Part shown: positions 3,355 to 5,399 of the stretch, piece after piece
How the letters are laid out: the number at the start of each line of letters is the position of its first letter
How positions within the stretch are numbered: the first letter of the stretch is position 1
DNA from: Candidatus Omnitrophota bacterium
GTDB lineage: Bacteria > Omnitrophota > Gorgyraeia > 2-01-FULL-45-10
Assembly (NCBI GenBank): GCA_028716065.1
Contig: JAQUQN010000007.1
Location: forward strand, 1 to 5,399
Direction of reading: 5' to 3'
Length of the DNA stretch: 5,399 nt
Position numbers and translations under genes: made by a program
Notes under the pieces: generated by a model
Seen by the model: only the letters and a program-made list of their open reading frames with translations
Databases searched by the model: none
Told to the model about the DNA's origin: nothing

Positions 3355-5399
3355 TTAAGCTTGCCTTTCCAGATCTTCTATCTGTTTTCTATGGTCCAGG
3401 CGGTTGATATCGAGCGGCCGGGCCTTCAGATGTATTTCCCTTTCCGATACCGGTATTATATCCACGTAGGGATGTTCGGAAGCTATTTCTCCTGCAGTCG
3501 TCATGCCGAATGCCAACTTTAATTCAATGGTCAATAGCTCATATAACCTTGAGATATCGTCAAATTCCATCTTCGCCATGAAGGCCTTGCCCCTCAAATC
3601 ATCGAACTCTAAAGACTCTAACGTCGTTGTGCTTCCTGCTATCACTATGTTCTCTGCGGGCACCCTCAAAGCGTCCTGGAATCGTTTTATGTTGTTCATG
3701 AGGGCCCTTGAATTACCCCAGACAACCTGTATATGAACATTCTTCAACCGCGGGATCGTGCTCAATCTCTGCGTAAAATGTCTTACAGCCGCTACCAATG
3801 CCTGCATGCCGGACCTTTGATCGATGGGGATCCAATTGCCCGTCTCGACGGCTACGATAATATTCTGTTGCTCCTCGGCCGCTCCATCAGCGACTACCTT
3901 CAGTATATCAGCCAGCGCTACGGCCCAATTCATATCCGATATTTTCACACCAGGAGTTTCTGCCGCAAACATTAAAAATACATCTATAAGTCTATCATCT
4001 GCTCTTGGATATAAGATATTTTTCAAAAATTCCCTGTCAGGATTCTCGCTTCCTCCGGCAAGTTCCAGTAATTCCGCATCCCTAAGATTGGCCATACTCA
4101 CTCTTCCCGATCTATAAGGCCACAAACTATCGTCCATGTCCTTGAGTGGTACCATGAAGACACCGAGGTTCACGTAGTCATCCCGTGAACGCATCAGGAA
4201 CTGGCCCGCCGAAAGGTCCACGACGAAATATTCGCCTAAAATTTTAGTGACGGCATAGGTATGGGATACGGTACATGAGTAAAGCTCCGAATTGCGCAAA
4301 CCAAATATGGAGGTTTTATCTTCTTTATTTTCATGGGGGTAACGCTCTCTCACTATGTCTATGCATCTAAAGCCGCCTCCCTCCAGCGCTTCTACTGCAT
4401 CGGCCGTCACATTATAACAAGTAAGTTTACCCATATCCGGAGCGACGGCGTATCCGACTCTCTCCATATTATTCGCTATCTCTTTAAACCGAACCAGTAC
4501 ATCTTCAAAAGCTTTCAGTTCCGCGATTTCGGAATCGGTGAGGCCGCGGCCCTTCAGTCGCTCGATCATCTTCTTGAGCTTTCCGGCCGTCATGTGGGCG
4601 TATTTTTGATACGGTGCTTCGCTCCCGGCAACCGCCGTACTGGCGCTGGCGGCGATTTCCGCTCCTGCTTGCGGCGCGGCCGCGCGTTCGGCTGCTGCGG
4701 CCTTTTCCATCTTGCTCAGTTCGGCGGAGAGGCGCTTGCGCGTCTCATCATCATCGGGACCGCCCGGCATCCACTCCATCCGCTTCCCGAAATGGCTCAT
4801 TCCAAGAGTCAATTCTCTAATTTGCGCTTCCCCGTATAACTCATAGGCAAACTTTAATATCATATTTCTATATTTATCGGAAAGTGCTTTGCCGGTATTC
4901 AGATTTGGCACTAAAGATGGATTAAATTCGGCTCGTAGCCTTGCCAAATCAGATTGATGCCTGTTTTCTCCTATTCTCCCACTCCAGATTCGAACGATCT
5001 CCTGACGAATTACTGGTTCTTCGTGAAGGGCGCGGTCAAAGGCGCCCGCGCTGAACGTCCAGCTATGAATAGATGGCGGTTGGGCTATTCGTCCTGTGAT
5101 TGCGAGGGCTCGGACGAGATAGCCAAGGCTATTATTCCCGAGTTCTTCTCTGTGCTCATTAAGCCATCTCAAGGTGTCATTCATGTTTTGCGGGGTATAC
5201 CCTTGGAGTAGTTCGTTATTTAGATAGAAGTCGTAGGCGGCTGCGTGCCACCTCCATACCTCTGGATTCTCACCTTCGGGTATCCGACCTGCGATTGAGA
5301 GGGCTTGGACGAGATAGCCAAGGCTATTATTCCCGAGTTCTTCTCTATGTTCGTTAAGCCATCTTAAGGTGTCATTCATGTTTTGCGGGGTATAACCTT
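3355..5399 (-). CDS. Large hypothetical protein with N-terminal repeats and a transglutaminase-like Cys-His-Asp segment; N-terminus outside window
   Basis: I do not recognise this as a named family. The frame has no stop from the right edge to the TAA at 3357-3355. The Met at 5379 is internal, since the six codons before it (GYTPQN) belong to a repeat seen again downstream. Counting from that Met, two 65-residue repeats run to about 124, followed by a helical part (125-200) and a Pro/Gly-rich turn. An Ala-rich linker (about 226-256) and a charged helical stretch (257-307) come next. A segment then places Cys321 (LTCYNV), His373 (VSHTYAV) and Asp388 (YFVVDLS) as in transglutaminase-like or papain-fold enzymes. 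A C-terminal alpha/beta part has strands at about 506-511, 547-553 and 577-581. No membrane segment is visible, and a signal peptide cannot be judged. It lies upstream of rimP in the same direction, but rimP has its own promoter, so a functional link is not implied. The enzyme role is inference. Confidence 0.85.
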   Translation of the reverse strand, partial: GYTPQNMNDTLRWLNEHREELGNNSLGYLVQALSIAGRIPEGENPEVWRWHAAAYDFYLNNELLQGYTPQNMNDTLRWLNEHREELGNNSLGYLVRALAITGRIAQPPSIHSWTFSAGAFDRALHEEPVIRQEIVRIWSGRIGENRHQSDLARLRAEFNPSLVPNLNTGKALSDKYRNMILKFAYELYGEAQIRELTLGMSHFGKRMEWMPGGPDDDETRKRLSAELSKMEKAAAAERAAAPQAGAEIAASASTAVAGSEAPYQKYAHMTAGKLKKMIERLKGRGLTDSEIAELKAFEDVLVRFKEIANNMERVGYAVAPDMGKLTCYNVTADAVEALEGGGFRCIDIVRERYPHENKEDKTSIFGLRNSELYSCTVSHTYAVTKILGEYFVVDLSAGQFLMRSRDDYVNLGVFMVPLKDMDDSLWPYRSGRVSMANLRDAELLELAGGSENPDREFLKNILYPRADDRLIDVFLMFAAETPGVKISDMNWAVALADILKVVADGAAEEQQNIIVAVETGNWIPIDQRSGMQALVAAVRHFTQRLSTIPRLKNVHIQVVWGNSRALMNNIKRFQDALRVPAENIVIAGSTTTLESLEFDDLRGKAFMAKMEFDDISRLYELLTIELKLAFGMTTAGEIASEHPYVDIIPVSEREIHLKARPLDINRLDHRKQIEDLERQA
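5010..5399 (-). repeat. Tandem repeat of 195 bp (65 residues), two copies, one at the window edge
   Basis: Two in-frame copies with a 195-bp period encode GYTPQNMNDTLRWLNEHREE and the residues after it. Bases 5101-5204 and 5296-5399 match at 97 of 104 positions, and the encoded 39-residue core (through GRI) differs at three residues. The remainder of each unit is diverged but keeps a Trp, two Ala, Asp, Leu and Glu pattern (WRWHAAAYDFYLNNE against HSWTFSAGAFDRALHEE). The unit is therefore a complete 65-residue module of which only the first part was recently homogenised or duplicated. Copy one reaches base 5399 at its first residue, so more copies may lie outside. Confidence 0.9.

Noticed and set aside
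4333..4839. Plus-strand 168-residue frame and smaller frames opposite the hypothetical gene
   Set aside because: No domain, no Shine-Dalgarno or promoter that I can see. The minus-strand frame is continuous over 2 kb and has internal protein repeats, so it is the real one.

Overview
The window carries four genes, all read on the minus strand. In transcription order they are a large uncharacterised gene (its N-terminal end lies beyond the right edge), then rimP, nusA and infB (its C-terminal end lies beyond the left edge). It looks like a chromosomal piece of an uncultured bacterium. The three housekeeping proteins are clearly bacterial. The style of the large hypothetical protein (mosaic, repeat-bearing, Ala-rich linker, alpha/beta C-terminal part) reminds me of Omnitrophota or nearby PVC-type lineages, but that is an impression and I could run no search.

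Right part (3355-5399): one open frame encoding at least 680 residues. It opens with two near-identical 65-residue repeats, one of which touches the window edge. A helical part and an Ala-rich linker follow. Next comes a segment with Cys, His and Asp spaced as in transglutaminase-like cysteine enzymes, and then an alpha/beta C-terminal region. The Met at 5379 is not the true start, because the reading frame and the repeat both continue upstream of it.

Middle (3246-3354): a compact control region. It holds a near-consensus sigma-70-type promoter (TTGACA, 17 bp, TATAAA) starting 10 bp after the stop of the hypothetical gene, and a perfect 16-bp palindrome over the -10 box and start site. A full Shine-Dalgarno and a hairpin followed by nine U residues come next, just before the rimP start codon. 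This resembles a transcription attenuator, and it also positions the Shine-Dalgarno in an unusual way. NusA stimulates pausing and termination and is encoded just downstream, so autoregulation is plausible.

Left part (1-3245): rimP-nusA-infB, with gaps of only 16 and 26 nt, forms a minimal version of the conserved transcription/translation operon. RimP matures the 30S subunit, NusA tunes RNA polymerase pausing, termination and antitermination, and IF-2 recruits initiator tRNA. The ylxR and ylxQ (L7Ae-like) genes that often lie between nusA and infB are absent. Both NusA and IF-2 carry linkers built from the same Lys/Ala/Glu/Val vocabulary. I saw no tRNA, rRNA, CRISPR array or insertion sequence, and no non-coding stretch longer than 109 bp.
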